Positions 53,905 through 63,113 of a stretch of 64,000 bases of DNA are shown here, one piece after another. The notes under the pieces were generated by a model. That model worked only from the letters and a program-made list of their open reading frames with translations. It was not told where the DNA came from and ran no database searches. The position numbers and the translations under genes are program-made. The stretch is taken from assembly GCF_021379005.1 (NCBI RefSeq), contig NZ_CP075171.1:3100001-3164000 (forward strand). The letters run 5' to 3'. Numbering within the stretch: position 1 is the stretch's first letter; each line of letters starts with the position of its first letter. Source of the stretch: Leptodesmis sichuanensis A121. GTDB lineage: Bacteria; Cyanobacteriota; Cyanobacteriia; Leptolyngbyales; Leptolyngbyaceae.

Positions 53905-54756
53905 TCAGTCCCTAAGTTCGTTGAGAATGCGAGTTGCCTCGGCACAGAGGAAGTCATGATTTTGCCCATTGCTGGCGAGGAGGCCGCCCCATTGAGTGAC
54001 ATCTTCCTGGTTGTACAGAAGCGGACTGCCATCGAAATGAGTGAACTGGCCACCTGCTTCCGTCAGGATCAGTTCAGGGGCAGCGAGATCCCAGTCTTTG
54101 GCAGCCGAGGTGCCAGAGAGAGCCACATACACATCAGCGCGTTGATCCGCGATCGCAGCAATTTTTCCACCCAGACTGCCGATCGATTTCTGGGTCTGGC
54201 AGGGAAAGCGTTCCATCAGTTGATTAAACCGCTGATTGCGATGGCTGCGACTGGTGACGACAATCATTTCCTCCAGTTGGTGACGTTGAGAGACGTGCAG
54301 GGGGGCGATCGTGCCATCCCGCTGTTCTAGAAAGGTGCCCCCGTTAAGCGTTGCAAAGTAGAGCTTACTGAAAGCGGGACAGACCACGACTGCCAGCACG
54401 GGGCGATGATCATGCACCAAGGCGATATGAACGGCATACTCTCCTGTCTGTTTAATAAATTCCTGCGTGCCGTCTAACGGATCAATGACCCACACCCAGG
54501 AGTGTTGCAGGCGATCGGTCGTCGGTTCCAGCTTGTAGGTTTCTTCCGTCAGGTAGCCAAACTCCTGCGTCCCCAACTGAGTTTGCAATGTCGTCAGAAT
54601 CGCCTCATTTGCTGCCGTATCTGCTGCCGTTACTGGGCCATCTTCTGAGTTTTGAATGTTAAGTTCTAAGTTTTGAGTTTTGAGGAGAATCTCTGCGGCT
54701 TGCCAACCTGCGACGCGGGCGATCGATAACAGGTCTTTCAAGTTGGGATCGGTCAT
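53905..54756 (-). CDS. cysQ: 3'(2'),5'-bisphosphate nucleotidase (CysQ-like)
   Basis: The 283-residue enzyme probably removes the 3' phosphate from PAP or PAPS, a by-product of sulfate assimilation. The metal site shows EET at 71-73 and WVIDPLDGTQEF at 89-100, and WDLAAPELILTEAGG near the C-terminus. Residues 25-38 (KTQNLELNIQNSED) are encoded by a low-complexity tract (54645-54686) of TTTTGAGTT-like units. ATG 54756 was chosen (MTDPNLKDLLSI). Confidence 0.9.
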   Translation of the reverse strand: MTDPNLKDLLSIARVAGWQAAEILLKTQNLELNIQNSEDGPVTAADTAANEAILTTLQTQLGTQEFGYLTEETYKLEPTTDRLQHSWVWVIDPLDGTQEFIKQTGEYAVHIALVHDHRPVLAVVVCPAFSKLYFATLNGGTFLEQRDGTIAPLHVSQRHQLEEMIVVTSRSHRNQRFNQLMERFPCQTQKSIGSLGGKIAAIADQRADVYVALSGTSAAKDWDLAAPELILTEAGGQFTHFDGSPLLYNQEDVTQWGGLLASNGQNHDFLCAEATRILNELRD

Positions 54757-54892
54757 GGGGTGGATGGTGGATGGTGGATAGTGAAACAAAGGGCGCGAGA
54801 CGTGAAGCAAGCTTGCAGTTTTTAGTCAACTTAAAACTCAAAACTCAAAACTCAAAACTTTTCACTCTTAACTTCTCCCCCACCTTAACCCA

Positions 54893-55750
54893 TTACCCTT
54901 CCTCCATCCAGCGTCGGGTGCCGAAGAACTGGCAGGCGTGGGCGGCAATCTGAGCGGATTGTTCTAGGGCGTTCACAAAATCAGTGTGCAGGATGAAGTG
55001 GCAGAAGGCTCCATGAAAAATATCTCCGGCTCCCAGGGTATCAACGGCTGGAATGGTGGGGACAGGGATCTGACCGATTTGAGCACGATCGCGGTAGGTA
55101 ATCGGCTTTTCCCCATGCGTGATGGCTATGTAGGGAATGTTGAAGTCTGATAAATAGCTGATCACGTCCGTTTCCGAGTGGCAGCCGGGGGCATGGAAAT
55201 TGGCCGAACATACGGCATAGGTGACGAAGGGCAAAACGCTGTCAAAGCCCGATTTCCAACTGCCGCCATCAATGACTACAGGAATGTTTCGGGAATGCGC
55301 TTGTTGCGCCAGCGATCGTCCCACAGCCATCTGGTGTCCATCAATCAGCACAATATCGATGTCTTGCAAAATTTGAGATGGAATCTGGTCTGGGGAGGCA
55401 GGAGTATTAACGGTATTGATCGAGATGACGGCTCGTTCTCCGGTGGCTTGCGTCACAATGATTGAGGACACTGGCGGCGGTTCAGAGCGTGTCGGATGCA
55501 AATCTGCCAGATGTACTTCCTGTTCCCGCAAATCCGTCAGAATCAGATGGCTCATCGGATGTGCCCCCACTACACTCAACACTGTTGCCTGATTGCCCAA
55601 GTGCCTGAATGCGATCGCCGCATTCGTCGCCGGGCCACCCGCTGAAACAACATAGTCCGTCGCCACAATTTTTTGATTACGATCAGGAAGTTGAGCTGCC
55701 TGATAAATCAAATCCAGCGTCGTCAACCCAACAAATAGCCCCTGCTTCAC
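54893..55750 (-). CDS. PfkB family sugar kinase
   Basis: The 285-residue ribokinase-like protein shows the N-terminal signature VVSAGGPATNAAIAFRHLG and the C-terminal PfkB signature DTLGAGDIFHGAF with the catalytic Asp. The substrate cannot be told from sequence. It may be expressed with cysQ (137 bases apart on the same strand, separated by a repeat-like tract). It is divergent from rsmI. Confidence 0.92.
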   Translation of the reverse strand: MKQGLFVGLTTLDLIYQAAQLPDRNQKIVATDYVVSAGGPATNAAIAFRHLGNQATVLSVVGAHPMSHLILTDLREQEVHLADLHPTRSEPPPVSSIIVTQATGERAVISINTVNTPASPDQIPSQILQDIDIVLIDGHQMAVGRSLAQQAHSRNIPVVIDGGSWKSGFDSVLPFVTYAVCSANFHAPGCHSETDVISYLSDFNIPYIAITHGEKPITYRDRAQIGQIPVPTIPAVDTLGAGDIFHGAFCHFILHTDFVNALEQSAQIAAHACQFFGTRRWMEEG

Positions 55751-55779
55751 GACTCCCTACCCCCTACTTCCTCTTCCCT

Positions 55780-56637
55780 ATGTCCTCTGACCCCAAACCC
55801 GGAACACTCTACCTTGTCGGAACGCCGATCGGCAATCTGGAAGACATAACTTTCCGGGCGGTACGAATTTTGCAGTCTGTGGATGTGATTGCCGCAGAGG
55901 ATACTCGCCATACGGGGAAATTGTTGCAGCATTTTCACATTACAACGCCGCAAGTGAGCTATTACGAGCACAATCAAAAGTCTCGCATTCCCGATCTGGT
56001 GCGTCGTTTGCAGCAGGGACAGGCGATCGCTCTCGTAACTGATGCTGGAATGCCAGGAATTTCCGATCCGGGGTACGAACTGGTAAAAAGTTGTGTGGCT
56101 GCTGGGATTGCCGTGGTGCCGATTCCAGGGCCGAGTGCAGCAATCGCGGCTTTGGTAGCTTCAGGATTGCCCAGCGATCGGTTTCTATTTGTGGGATTTT
56201 TGCCTGCCAAATCCAAGGATCGGTTGATTGATTTAGAAGGACTAGCTCGCGAGCCGCATACTTTGATCTTCTATGAAGCGCCTCATCGGTTAAGGCAGAC
56301 GTTGCAGGATTTAGCGGCGGTCCTGGGGAGCGATCGGGCGATCGCCTTTGCCCGAGAATTAACCAAACTGCACGAAGAAATCTGGCGGGGAACAATTCAG
56401 GAAGCGATCGACTACTACACCCACAAAGATCCTCAAGGCGAGTACACCCTGGTTGTTGGTGGAGCGGAGATTTCCCAACCTACCTTGTCTGAAGCGGCGA
56501 TCAAGGCGGAACTGCAAGCTCTCCTCCAGCAAGGACTGTCTCGTTCGGAGGCGAGTCGGGAACTGGCGAAACAAACTGCCCTGCCGCGCCGCCACATCTA
56601 CCAACTAGCTCTATCTCTAGCAGATGACTCAGTGTAA
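55780..56637 (+). CDS. rsmI: 16S rRNA (cytidine1402-2'-O)-methyltransferase
   Basis: The 285-residue SAM enzyme of the tetrapyrrole-methylase fold shows LYLVGTPIGNLEDITFRA, AEDTRHTGKLL, DAGMPGISDPG and PGPSAAIAALVASGL, all typical of RsmI. The ATG at 55780 was chosen because homology begins there; upstream codons come from the neighbouring gene's other strand. Confidence 0.96.
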   Translation: MSSDPKPGTLYLVGTPIGNLEDITFRAVRILQSVDVIAAEDTRHTGKLLQHFHITTPQVSYYEHNQKSRIPDLVRRLQQGQAIALVTDAGMPGISDPGYELVKSCVAAGIAVVPIPGPSAAIAALVASGLPSDRFLFVGFLPAKSKDRLIDLEGLAREPHTLIFYEAPHRLRQTLQDLAAVLGSDRAIAFARELTKLHEEIWRGTIQEAIDYYTHKDPQGEYTLVVGGAEISQPTLSEAAIKAELQALLQQGLSRSEASRELAKQTALPRRHIYQLALSLADDSV

Positions 56638-56735
56638 AAGGCGGTGGCAAATTAGCATAAAAACGATCGCCCTTTGACAATAGCAGAGAGCGATCGCCCA
56701 TGCTGTTGAAGGTTAACTCCGTTAACTCCTGCAAG

Positions 56736-58385
56736 TTATGCAAGGCAGGCAGCCAGGTCAGCATCAGGTGTGGAGATGGGTTTGAGATGATAAGTCTCTG
56801 ATAACAACTTCAACACGTTGGATGAGAGAAACGCTGGCAGAGTGGGACCTAAGCGAATATCTTGAATTCCCAGGTAGAGCAAGGTGAGTAAGACGGCAAT
56901 GGCTTTCTGTTCGTACCAGGACAGAATCATGGACAGCGGTAACTGGTTTACATCTACTTCAAATGCGTTGGCGAGTGCAATGGCAATCTGAATAGCCGAA
57001 TAGGCATCATTGCATTGGCCGATATCTAGTAGACGGGGAATGCCTTCAATCTCACCCAGGTTCTTGTCAAAGAAGCGGAACTTGCCACAGGCCAGAGTAA
57101 GAACGACACAATCATTGGGAACTTTTTCCACCAATTCGGTGTAATAGTTGCGATCGGGTTTGGCTCCGTCACAGCCACCAACCAGAAAGAAGTGGCGAAT
57201 TTTACCTGCTTTGATAGCGGCGATTACGTGATCGGCTACTCCCAGCATCGCGTTCCGGGCAAAACCTGTCGTTACCTGGCGGAGTGGTTCAGTTTCCGTG
57301 AATCCTGGCAGTTCCAGGGCTTTTTCAATCACGGGCGTAAAGTCGGGGTGGCCGTTGCCTCTATTGGGCAGATAGTTTAATCCCGGATAACCGACGGGGC
57401 CAATGCTAAACAGCTTGTCCTGATAGTTGTCGTGAGGAGGCATGAGGCAGTTTGTGGTCATCACGATTGCACCAGGGAATTTTGCAAATTCCTTGGTTTG
57501 GTTCTGCCATGCGGTGCCGTAGTGCCCATAAAGATGAGGATAGGTTTGTTTCAGACGGGGATAGCCGTGCGCTGGAAGCAATTCTCCATGGGTGTAAACC
57601 GTAATGCCTGTTCCCACTGTTTGTTTCAACACCGCCTCTAATTGGGGCAGGTCGTGCCCAGACACCAGAATTGCCTTGCCAGATCTGGGACTGATGGGCA
57701 CGGAGGTTGGTATAGGATGACCAAAGGTGCCTGTATGTCCGGCATCCAGCAGTTCCATGGTGCGTAGATTAATTTCTCCGATTCTCAGAGCTAACTTGAC
57801 CCAATCCTGCAAACTGAGATCTTGACGCTCTAAAGCAGCTAACGCTTCATAGCAGAATTGATAAACGCGATCGTCCTCCTGTCCTAATTCCTGAGCATGG
57901 AAGGCATAGGAGGCTACCCCTTTAATGCCGTAAAGCACCGTCAGTTTGAGGGAGAAAATATCAATATTCATTCCCGATTGGCTGATGAATTGCAATGCCA
58001 GATCCTGTCCCTGCGCCGCTAAACTGTCTGTAAAATCTGGCTCGTAGTAGGAAATGGCTGGCCAGGTTTGGGCAACGCCTGTTAGTTGCTGAATTTGAGT
58101 TTTCAGTTGTTCCCGATAGGCGATCGCTCGACGAATATAGGTAGTAAAGCGGCTTTCGTCAAAATTAACATTCGTCATTGTGGCGAAGATGGCTTCACAG
58201 GTAAAACGATCGATCTCTGGCTGCAAAATGCCCAACTCACGCGCCCGCAAAGCTACGGGAGCCAATCCTCGCAGGAGATGGATCAGTAAATCTTGTACAG
58301 CATTCACTTCTGGACTCTTGCCACAAGCTCCCCATTGGTGGCACCCCTGTCCGCTTGCCGTTTGTTCACATTGTTCGCAAAACAT
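56736..58385 (-). CDS. hcp: hydroxylamine reductase / hybrid-cluster protein
   Basis: The 549-residue iron-sulfur protein carries the N-terminal cluster ligands C3, C6, C15 and C21 (CEQCEQTASGQGC then CGKS), and the hybrid-cluster residues in later parts such as GGCDGAKPDRNYYTE, TLACGKFRF and GIPRLLDIGQCNDAYSA. It reduces hydroxylamine or NO and is part of nitrosative-stress defence. The divergent Crp/Fnr gene and the palindrome 58 bases upstream suggest direct control. Confidence 0.97.
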   Translation of the reverse strand: MFCEQCEQTASGQGCHQWGACGKSPEVNAVQDLLIHLLRGLAPVALRARELGILQPEIDRFTCEAIFATMTNVNFDESRFTTYIRRAIAYREQLKTQIQQLTGVAQTWPAISYYEPDFTDSLAAQGQDLALQFISQSGMNIDIFSLKLTVLYGIKGVASYAFHAQELGQEDDRVYQFCYEALAALERQDLSLQDWVKLALRIGEINLRTMELLDAGHTGTFGHPIPTSVPISPRSGKAILVSGHDLPQLEAVLKQTVGTGITVYTHGELLPAHGYPRLKQTYPHLYGHYGTAWQNQTKEFAKFPGAIVMTTNCLMPPHDNYQDKLFSIGPVGYPGLNYLPNRGNGHPDFTPVIEKALELPGFTETEPLRQVTTGFARNAMLGVADHVIAAIKAGKIRHFFLVGGCDGAKPDRNYYTELVEKVPNDCVVLTLACGKFRFFDKNLGEIEGIPRLLDIGQCNDAYSAIQIAIALANAFEVDVNQLPLSMILSWYEQKAIAVLLTLLYLGIQDIRLGPTLPAFLSSNVLKLLSETYHLKPISTPDADLAACLA

Positions 58386-58442
58386 CATTTCACCTTTCTT
58401 GAGAATCTTCCTTTACCTTAGAAGAGGCGATTTTTTAACTCT

Positions 58443-58456
58443 TTGACTTAAGTCAA
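58443..58456. promoter_or_regulatory. perfect FNR/DNR-type operator TTGACTTAAGTCAA
   Basis: A 14-bp perfect palindrome (TTGAC-TTAA-GTCAA) lies between hcp and the Crp/Fnr gene. It fits the pattern TTGAY-N4-RTCAA bound by regulators with an ETxSR recognition helix, which the neighbouring regulator has. It is 58 bases before the hcp start and 135 before the regulator start. Confidence 0.82.
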
Positions 58457-58591
58457 GAACAGGCGGCTAAGATGGTAAACTTTAGCTTCTCTTCCATTTT
58501 CAGCATGAGAACGAAATGCCACCAAATTTTGTAGGTTAGGCTAGGCGATCAACTTCTACTTCTAAGGCTAAATCAAAGCGATAGTATCTTC

Positions 58592-59335
58592 ATGCCAAGC
58601 AAATTTTCTCAGTCATCTCTCGCAGATCTACCAGAGTTTTTGAGCCAGACCATTATGTTTCAGGGATTGCCTCCTGAACAGTTGGCAGAATTAGCGAATC
58701 TGGCGATCGCTCAAACTTACCGCAAAGGTGAAATGATTTTTCATCAAGGTGACGCAGGAATTGGCTTTTTTGTGCTGCGATCGGGGCGCGTGAAAGTATT
58801 TAAGCTGTCCCCTGATGGCAAAGAACAGATTCTGCACATCTTTAGTGAGCGAGAACATTTTGCCGAAGTTCCCGTGCTGGATGGGCAGAGTTTTCCGGCT
58901 TCTGCCGCAGCCCTTGAAGCATCAGAATTGCTCTTTTTCCCACGCCAACCCTTTCTGAAATTATTAGAGGAACAACCTGCACTCACCATTAATCTGCTCA
59001 AAAGTTTTGCTCGTCATTTGCGACGCTTCTCTGGTCTGGTTGATAATCTGGCGTTGCGTGAGGTGCCTGCCCGACTTGCCAGCTATTTATTGAGTTTGAG
59101 TGAGCAAACCAACCAGACTGAAACCGTAGAACTGGATTTACCTAAAGGACAACTGGCAGCCAAACTGGGCACGATTCCCGAAACCTTATCGCGGGTCTTC
59201 GCCAAACTGATGAGTGACGGGTTGATTGAGGTGAACGGGTACACGGTGAGATTGCTCGATCGCGATCGCCTGCATCAATTAGTTGTCCTGGAAAAACCGG
59301 CCAAAGCTAAAGCCAACCGGGACGGCAAGATTTGA
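58592..59335 (+). CDS. Crp/Fnr family regulator, probable hcp activator
   Basis: The 247-residue regulator has a cyclic-nucleotide-binding-like domain (14-130; RKGEMIFHQGDAGIGFFVLRSG is close to it), a dimer helix (about 130-155) and a winged helix (160-220) with LPKGQLAAKLGTIPETLSR. The recognition helix shows E197-T-L-S200-R201 as in Fnr and DNR. No cysteine occurs, so it cannot hold an Fnr iron-sulfur cluster; in DNR/HcpR-type relatives NO is sensed through haem. Divergent from hcp. Confidence 0.9.
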   Translation: MPSKFSQSSLADLPEFLSQTIMFQGLPPEQLAELANLAIAQTYRKGEMIFHQGDAGIGFFVLRSGRVKVFKLSPDGKEQILHIFSEREHFAEVPVLDGQSFPASAAALEASELLFFPRQPFLKLLEEQPALTINLLKSFARHLRRFSGLVDNLALREVPARLASYLLSLSEQTNQTETVELDLPKGQLAAKLGTIPETLSRVFAKLMSDGLIEVNGYTVRLLDRDRLHQLVVLEKPAKAKANRDGKI

Positions 59336-59383
59336 CCAAGGCTGCATCTGGAATCAGCCTGAATACTTTCGGTGCTGGCGATC

Positions 59384-59584
59384 ATGGGGGGTGTGATTTC
59401 GTTGATTTTCTTTCCCCGGCAAACGGGCGGGTTTGGTTGGATTCTGTTAGTCGCTGGGATTATCCTGGTGTTTCTCAGTGGTGGGGTATTCTTGAAGCCG
59501 ACCAGCCTCTGGAATTTTTTGGTGGCGTTTGGAGCGATCGCCGTTGGTTATAAATTGCTGTTCACTCGATCGTTCAGATTCTGA
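59384..59584 (+). CDS. small hypothetical membrane protein
   Basis: The 66-residue protein has two helices: MGGVISLIFFP, then GFGWILLVAGIILVFLSGGVFL and FLVAFGAIAVGYKLLF. The ATG at 59384 and a GTG at 59372 are both possible; no strong ribosome-binding site is seen. It lies 48 bases behind the Crp/Fnr gene and could be co-transcribed with it. Confidence 0.6.
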   Translation: MGGVISLIFFPRQTGGFGWILLVAGIILVFLSGGVFLKPTSLWNFLVAFGAIAVGYKLLFTRSFRF

Positions 59585-59591
59585 ATCTGGT

Positions 59592-62500
59592 TTAATCACA
59601 CAAATGGCGATCGCTCTCGGCAACCGTCTGATTTGTTCTCAGGTAATCTCGCACCCAGTTGCAGGCATAGTTGAGGCCATTCAACTGAAAGACCTGTTCT
59701 AGATTCCAGAGGGACACGGTATTATCTCTGCCAGCAGAAGCCAGAATTTTTCCATCGGGGCTGAAGGCTAAAGTGCGAACCATATCCCCGACATACAGGG
59801 TTTTCAGCAATACCCCCTGACGATTCCACAGCTTGATGGTGCGATCGTCACCGCTAGATGCAATCCACTGATTATTGGGACTGAAGGCCACCGCCCAAAC
59901 GCGATCGCCATGTCCCTCCAACGTTTGCAGTAATTTCCCGTCTAATGTCCAGAGTTTCATCGTTTGGTCGCGGCTGCCCGATGCCAGGGTGCGGCCATCC
60001 GGACTGAATGCCACACTTCTCACTTCGGCCTGATGTCCGTACAGGGTTTTCAGCAAGGTGCCGTCGGGCTTCCAGAGTTTGATCGTGCGATCCAGGCTAG
60101 CAGATGCAATCCGGTCTCCCGTGGGGCTAAAGGCGATCGCCAATACGCCATCCTGATGACCCACCAGTGTTCTTAACAACCTGCCGTCTCGCTGCCAAAG
60201 TTTAATCGTCTTGTCCAGGCTACCGGAAGCGATCGTTTCCTCATCAGGGCTGAACTGCACTGCCATCACCTGATCCTGATGGCCACTTAACGGCTTGAAA
60301 GCTGTTCCATCCAGGTTCCACAGGCTGAGAGTACCTCGACGGCCTGCTGAGGCAATCTGCCAGGGATGATGGGAGTGATTGCTGAAGTCAACTGCCATCA
60401 TCCCGCTGGTATTCCCTTGAATGATGCCCAGCAACGTGCCATCGGATTTCCATCGTCGAATCGTGCGATCCTGGCTGCCGGATATCAACTGAGTGCCATC
60501 CGGACTGAACGCAATGCCCCTAATTTCTGCACTGTGTCCGTGGAGAGACTTGAGCAACGGACTATCCTTTGTTCTCCAGAGTCGCACCGTTTTGTCCCAA
60601 CTGGCGGAAGCTAAGCGATCGCCTTCAGGGCTGAACGCCACCGCCAACACACCATCCCGATGTCCCCGCAGGGTTTCCAGCAAGCGTCCACTGGTCGTCC
60701 ATAACTGAATCGTATTATCCTCACTTGCCGAAGCCAGCAGGTTCCCTTTCGGACTGAAGACCACCTGCTTAATGGTTGCCCGATGTCCGCTCAGGGTCTG
60801 GAGCAACGTACCATCCCGTTGCCACAGACGCACGGTGTTATCCTCACTGCCTGTCACCAACTGCTGCCCATTGGGACTGAACTGCACCGATCGCACGGCC
60901 CCTTGATGCCCTGTTAATGTTCTCAGCAGCGTGCCATCCGCTCGCCAAATCTTAATCGTTTGATCCTCACTGGCCGAGGCAAGCAATTGACCATCCGGGC
61001 TAAATGTCACAGCATAAACCTCTCCTCCATGCCCTGCGATCGTCCTGACCAGGGAGCCATTGCGTTGCCATACCTTAATCGTTTTGTCGCCACTGGCTGA
61101 GGCAATCCAGCGACCATCCGGACTGAACGCAACACTGTAAACACTGGCTTGATGTCCTTGCAGGGTGGTGAGTAGGGTGCCATCCCGCCGCCAGAGCTTG
61201 ATCGTTTGATCGGCGCTGGCAGAAGCAATCGTCTGTCCATCCGGGCTGAACTCTGCATCATAAACTCGTCGCTGGTGGCCAGATAAGGTGCTTTGTAAGT
61301 GACCATCTTGATGCCAAAGTTTGACCGTACCATCCCAACTGGCTGACACGATCGTCTTGCCATCTGGACTGAACTGCACCGCCCACACCCCATCCTGATG
61401 CCCCGATAGGCGGTTATCTTCTGTAGCTCCCAGCGCAGTTCGCAGGAGCGCTGCTTCGGTAGCTTGTTGGGTTGCCGCATCGACTCCCAGGACTTGATGC
61501 GATCGCTGCACGCCTCGAATCGCTTCCACTAAGGCATCTAATTGCTGGTAGGAGGCGAAGAGGGCTTCTGCCAGATGGCTGGTTGACCGGATTTCATTGT
61601 TGACGGCTTTGCGATACTGCATCCAGGCAATGATTCCCAGGATGGAAGCCTGCAAAAAGGCCAGACTCATGACAACGAGCAAATATCGCTGTAAGCGAGT
61701 CGCTTTTTTCTCCTGAATCAGTTGAGCCTTTGTCGCCCGCAGGCGATCGGCCTTCAACCGGGTCTGAATTTCCTGCTGCTCCTGTTCCTGACTGGTCGCC
61801 AAAAACTGATAATCCAGATCACTTAAACTTCTGTCATCGGCCCAGGTCAGTGCTTCCTGCAACGCCTGTCCTCGCAGCAATCGGGATGGATCCTGGCGAT
61901 CGGATGCGACCCATGCCCCCAACTCAGTCGCATACGGACGAAGGATTTTCAGTTGCTGTTCCACCCAGGCTAGATTGAAAACTTCTTGATAGATGCGGTT
62001 ATAAACCCTGAGTTTGCCCTCCTCGCAGACCACCAGACCGGATAGGCGCAACTCGATCTGCTCCGGACTATCATCTGCCACGATCGCCCCTTGCTGCAGA
62101 ATTTTTTGATACACCCCCAGCAATCGCCCCTGCCGTTGTTCATTGCGTAGCAGGCGATCGCGAATCGTTTTCAAATGCTCTGGTTCATCCTGAGCTTCCC
62201 AGTTGTCAATAATCCGAGTCTGCACCAGATCATCCACCCACCTTGCAAAGGGGGCTGAACTAGCAGCCTCTGCCCCTAACCCCCAATTCCCAATCCCCAA
62301 TCCCCGATCTCTACCCCTGGCCTCTTCCACCAACTTACACACCTTCTGCGTTAGAAACGGTTGTCCTCCCGTCCAACCCAGAATCTCAGCCAGAGTCTGT
62401 TCCGGTTGGGGTACGACAGATTGCAAGCCAGGTAACAGGGGACGAGCTTCAGTCAGGGTAAATCCCGTCAACTCGATCGCCTGTCCAATGTTGAAGGGGG

Positions 62501-63095
62501 TGCGCTGCTTGTCACTAATCAAATCAGCCGGGGTGGCGACTCCCAGAAGCACGATCGTAAGCCGTTGATAAGCGGGTTGGGTGGTGCGTTTGTCATAACA
62601 ACTGCGAATAAAGGCAAAAAAATCATCGACTGGGAATTTTAACCCCAGCACACTATCAATCTCATCAATGAAAATCACGATTGGTTGTTGAATTTCTGTC
62701 AGTAGAATCTCTTCCAGAAAATCACCCAGACGCTTTAACGGAGACAAGTGAGTACGATCGCGCCACCAGTTGCGCAAATTCACCGATAGTCCAAAACTAC
62801 TCACCAAACACCCGACCAGACTGGCATACCATTGTTCAGCCGTTACCTGTTGAGTGCCAATAGCCGCCAGGTCAATGACTCCACAGTGAATGTGGTCTGC
62901 CTGCAAGCGGTACATGGTGTGAACACGCAAGCTTGATTTCCCCATCTGCCGGGAGTTCAGCACATAGCAAAATTCACCGCTAACTAAAGCCTGGTATAAC
63001 TCCTCATCCGCCTGCCGCTGGACGTAGCTGGGGGCATCGATCGCCAGACTGCCGCCAACTTGATATCGGTAGAATGAAGGGTGTTCAGTCAACAT
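59592..63095 (-). CDS. AAA-like NTPase with 14 WD40 repeats
   Basis: The 1167-residue protein has an AAA-like (AAA_35) domain with Walker [10 protein letters not shown] at 47-55 and Walker [10 protein letters not shown] at 139-147, a winged-helix-like region to about 380, a coiled region, one membrane helix (471-491), and from 561 fourteen WD40 repeats of about 41 residues ([16 protein letters not shown] type), enough for two seven-bladed propellers. The cap ends CNWVRDYL ... DRHLC, typical of cyanobacterial WD proteins. Residues 261-280 are a repeat-derived insert. STAND-like signal proteins of this kind switch on ligand binding; the ligand is unknown. It starts 19 bases after the next gene. 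Confidence 0.9.
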   Translation of the reverse strand: MLTEHPSFYRYQVGGSLAIDAPSYVQRQADEELYQALVSGEFCYVLNSRQMGKSSLRVHTMYRLQADHIHCGVIDLAAIGTQQVTAEQWYASLVGCLVSSFGLSVNLRNWWRDRTHLSPLKRLGDFLEEILLTEIQQPIVIFIDEIDSVLGLKFPVDDFFAFIRSCYDKRTTQPAYQRLTIVLLGVATPADLISDKQRTPFNIGQAIELTGFTLTEARPLLPGLQSVVPQPEQTLAEILGWTGGQPFLTQKVCKLVEEARGRDRGLGIGNWGLGAEAASSAPFARWVDDLVQTRIIDNWEAQDEPEHLKTIRDRLLRNEQRQGRLLGVYQKILQQGAIVADDSPEQIELRLSGLVVCEEGKLRVYNRIYQEVFNLAWVEQQLKILRPYATELGAWVASDRQDPSRLLRGQALQEALTWADDRSLSDLDYQFLATSQEQEQQEIQTRLKADRLRATKAQLIQEKKATRLQRYLLVVMSLAFLQASILGIIAWMQYRKAVNNEIRSTSHLAEALFASYQQLDALVEAIRGVQRSHQVLGVDAATQQATEAALLRTALGATEDNRLSGHQDGVWAVQFSPDGKTIVSASWDGTVKLWHQDGHLQSTLSGHQRRVYDAEFSPDGQTIASASADQTIKLWRRDGTLLTTLQGHQASVYSVAFSPDGRWIASASGDKTIKVWQRNGSLVRTIAGHGGEVYAVTFSPDGQLLASASEDQTIKIWRADGTLLRTLTGHQGAVRSVQFSPNGQQLVTGSEDNTVRLWQRDGTLLQTLSGHRATIKQVVFSPKGNLLASASEDNTIQLWTTSGRLLETLRGHRDGVLAVAFSPEGDRLASASWDKTVRLWRTKDSPLLKSLHGHSAEIRGIAFSPDGTQLISGSQDRTIRRWKSDGTLLGIIQGNTSGMMAVDFSNHSHHPWQIASAGRRGTLSLWNLDGTAFKPLSGHQDQVMAVQFSPDEETIASGSLDKTIKLWQRDGRLLRTLVGHQDGVLAIAFSPTGDRIASASLDRTIKLWKPDGTLLKTLYGHQAEVRSVAFSPDGRTLASGSRDQTMKLWTLDGKLLQTLEGHGDRVWAVAFSPNNQWIASSGDDRTIKLWNRQGVLLKTLYVGDMVRTLAFSPDGKILASAGRDNTVSLWNLEQVFQLNGLNYACNWVRDYLRTNQTVAESDRHLCD
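62256..62315. repeat. CCCCAAT-type heptamer tract inside the WD40 gene
   Basis: The words CCCCCAATTCCCAATCCCC occur inside the NTPase part and encode [20 protein letters not shown] (261-280), between conserved helices. The same words mark intergenic heptamer tracts, for example at 27181-27210. Confidence 0.65.
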
Positions 63096-63113
63096 GGTGA
63101 TTCAGGAGCCGTT

